Assembly (NCBI GenBank): GCA_937920005.1
Contig: CALETF010000094.1
Coordinates: 1-6,120, forward strand
Direction: 5' to 3'
DNA: 6,120 nt
Source: an uncultured Candidatus Altimarinota bacterium
Lineage (GTDB): Bacteria; Patescibacteriota; Gracilibacteria; BD1-5; JAGOOR01
Part shown: piece by piece, positions 6,111 through 6,120 of the stretch
How the letters are laid out: each line of letters begins with the position of its first letter
How positions within the stretch are numbered: position 1 is the stretch's first letter
Position numbers and translations under genes: made by a program
Notes under the pieces: generated by a model
What the model was told of the DNA's origin: nothing
Seen by the model: only the letters and a program-made list of their open reading frames with translations
Database searches by the model: none

Positions 6111-6120
6111 TTTTAATTTG

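Overview
The window reads as a piece of a Patescibacteria (CPR) genome that uses genetic code 25, where UGA encodes glycine, most likely Gracilibacteria (BD1-5) or a close relative. Six in-frame UGA codons interrupt four otherwise continuous genes: a membrane fusion protein (2), a quinone-reductase-like flavoprotein (1), recF (1) and a small hypothetical gene (2). Each gene continues in frame, with recognisable family sequence, to a UAA or UAG. Every real CDS ends in UAA or UAG, and UGG is in normal use for Trp, once directly beside a UGA. A CGA codon sits at the conserved Arg of the DnaN 'TDSxRL' motif, so the CGA/CGG-to-Trp change that I recall being reported for Absconditabacterales (SR1) does not seem to apply. 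GC content is roughly 40% by eye.

Layout. Bases 1-22 match the 3' part of an Illumina TruSeq adapter, so they are artefact at a contig end. All genes from 31 to 5709 lie on the minus strand and read leftwards: tRNA-Leu(CAA) (5709-5626), dnaN (5587-4472), recF (4440-3319), an NAD(P)H:quinone oxidoreductase-like flavoprotein (3299-2727), a HIT-family protein (2673-2269), a MarR-family regulator (2267-1788) and a long RND/ABC-type membrane fusion protein (1782-31). Spacing is tight (1 to 53 nt), so these form one or two transcription units. A 24-bp near-perfect palindrome just before the HIT gene is a good candidate operator for the MarR protein. On the plus strand a divergent 94-residue hypothetical gene (5826-6110), invisible under the standard code, has a promoter placed so that its mRNA would be leaderless.

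Functions. dnaN and recF are the replication/repair pair often found together near dnaA. No dnaA and no DnaA-box cluster is visible; a tRNA gene sits upstream of dnaN instead. HIT-marR-MFP looks like a regulated export cassette whose ABC or RND partner would lie beyond the left contig end. None of the seven protein genes has a Shine-Dalgarno-like sequence upstream of its chosen start. recF carries a low-complexity segment built from short repeats that also fill the dnaN-recF spacer. I see no mobile element, CRISPR array or clearly new defence system. The most notable points are the recoding, the repeat-derived stretch inside recF, the palindrome at the marR operon, and the hidden small gene.
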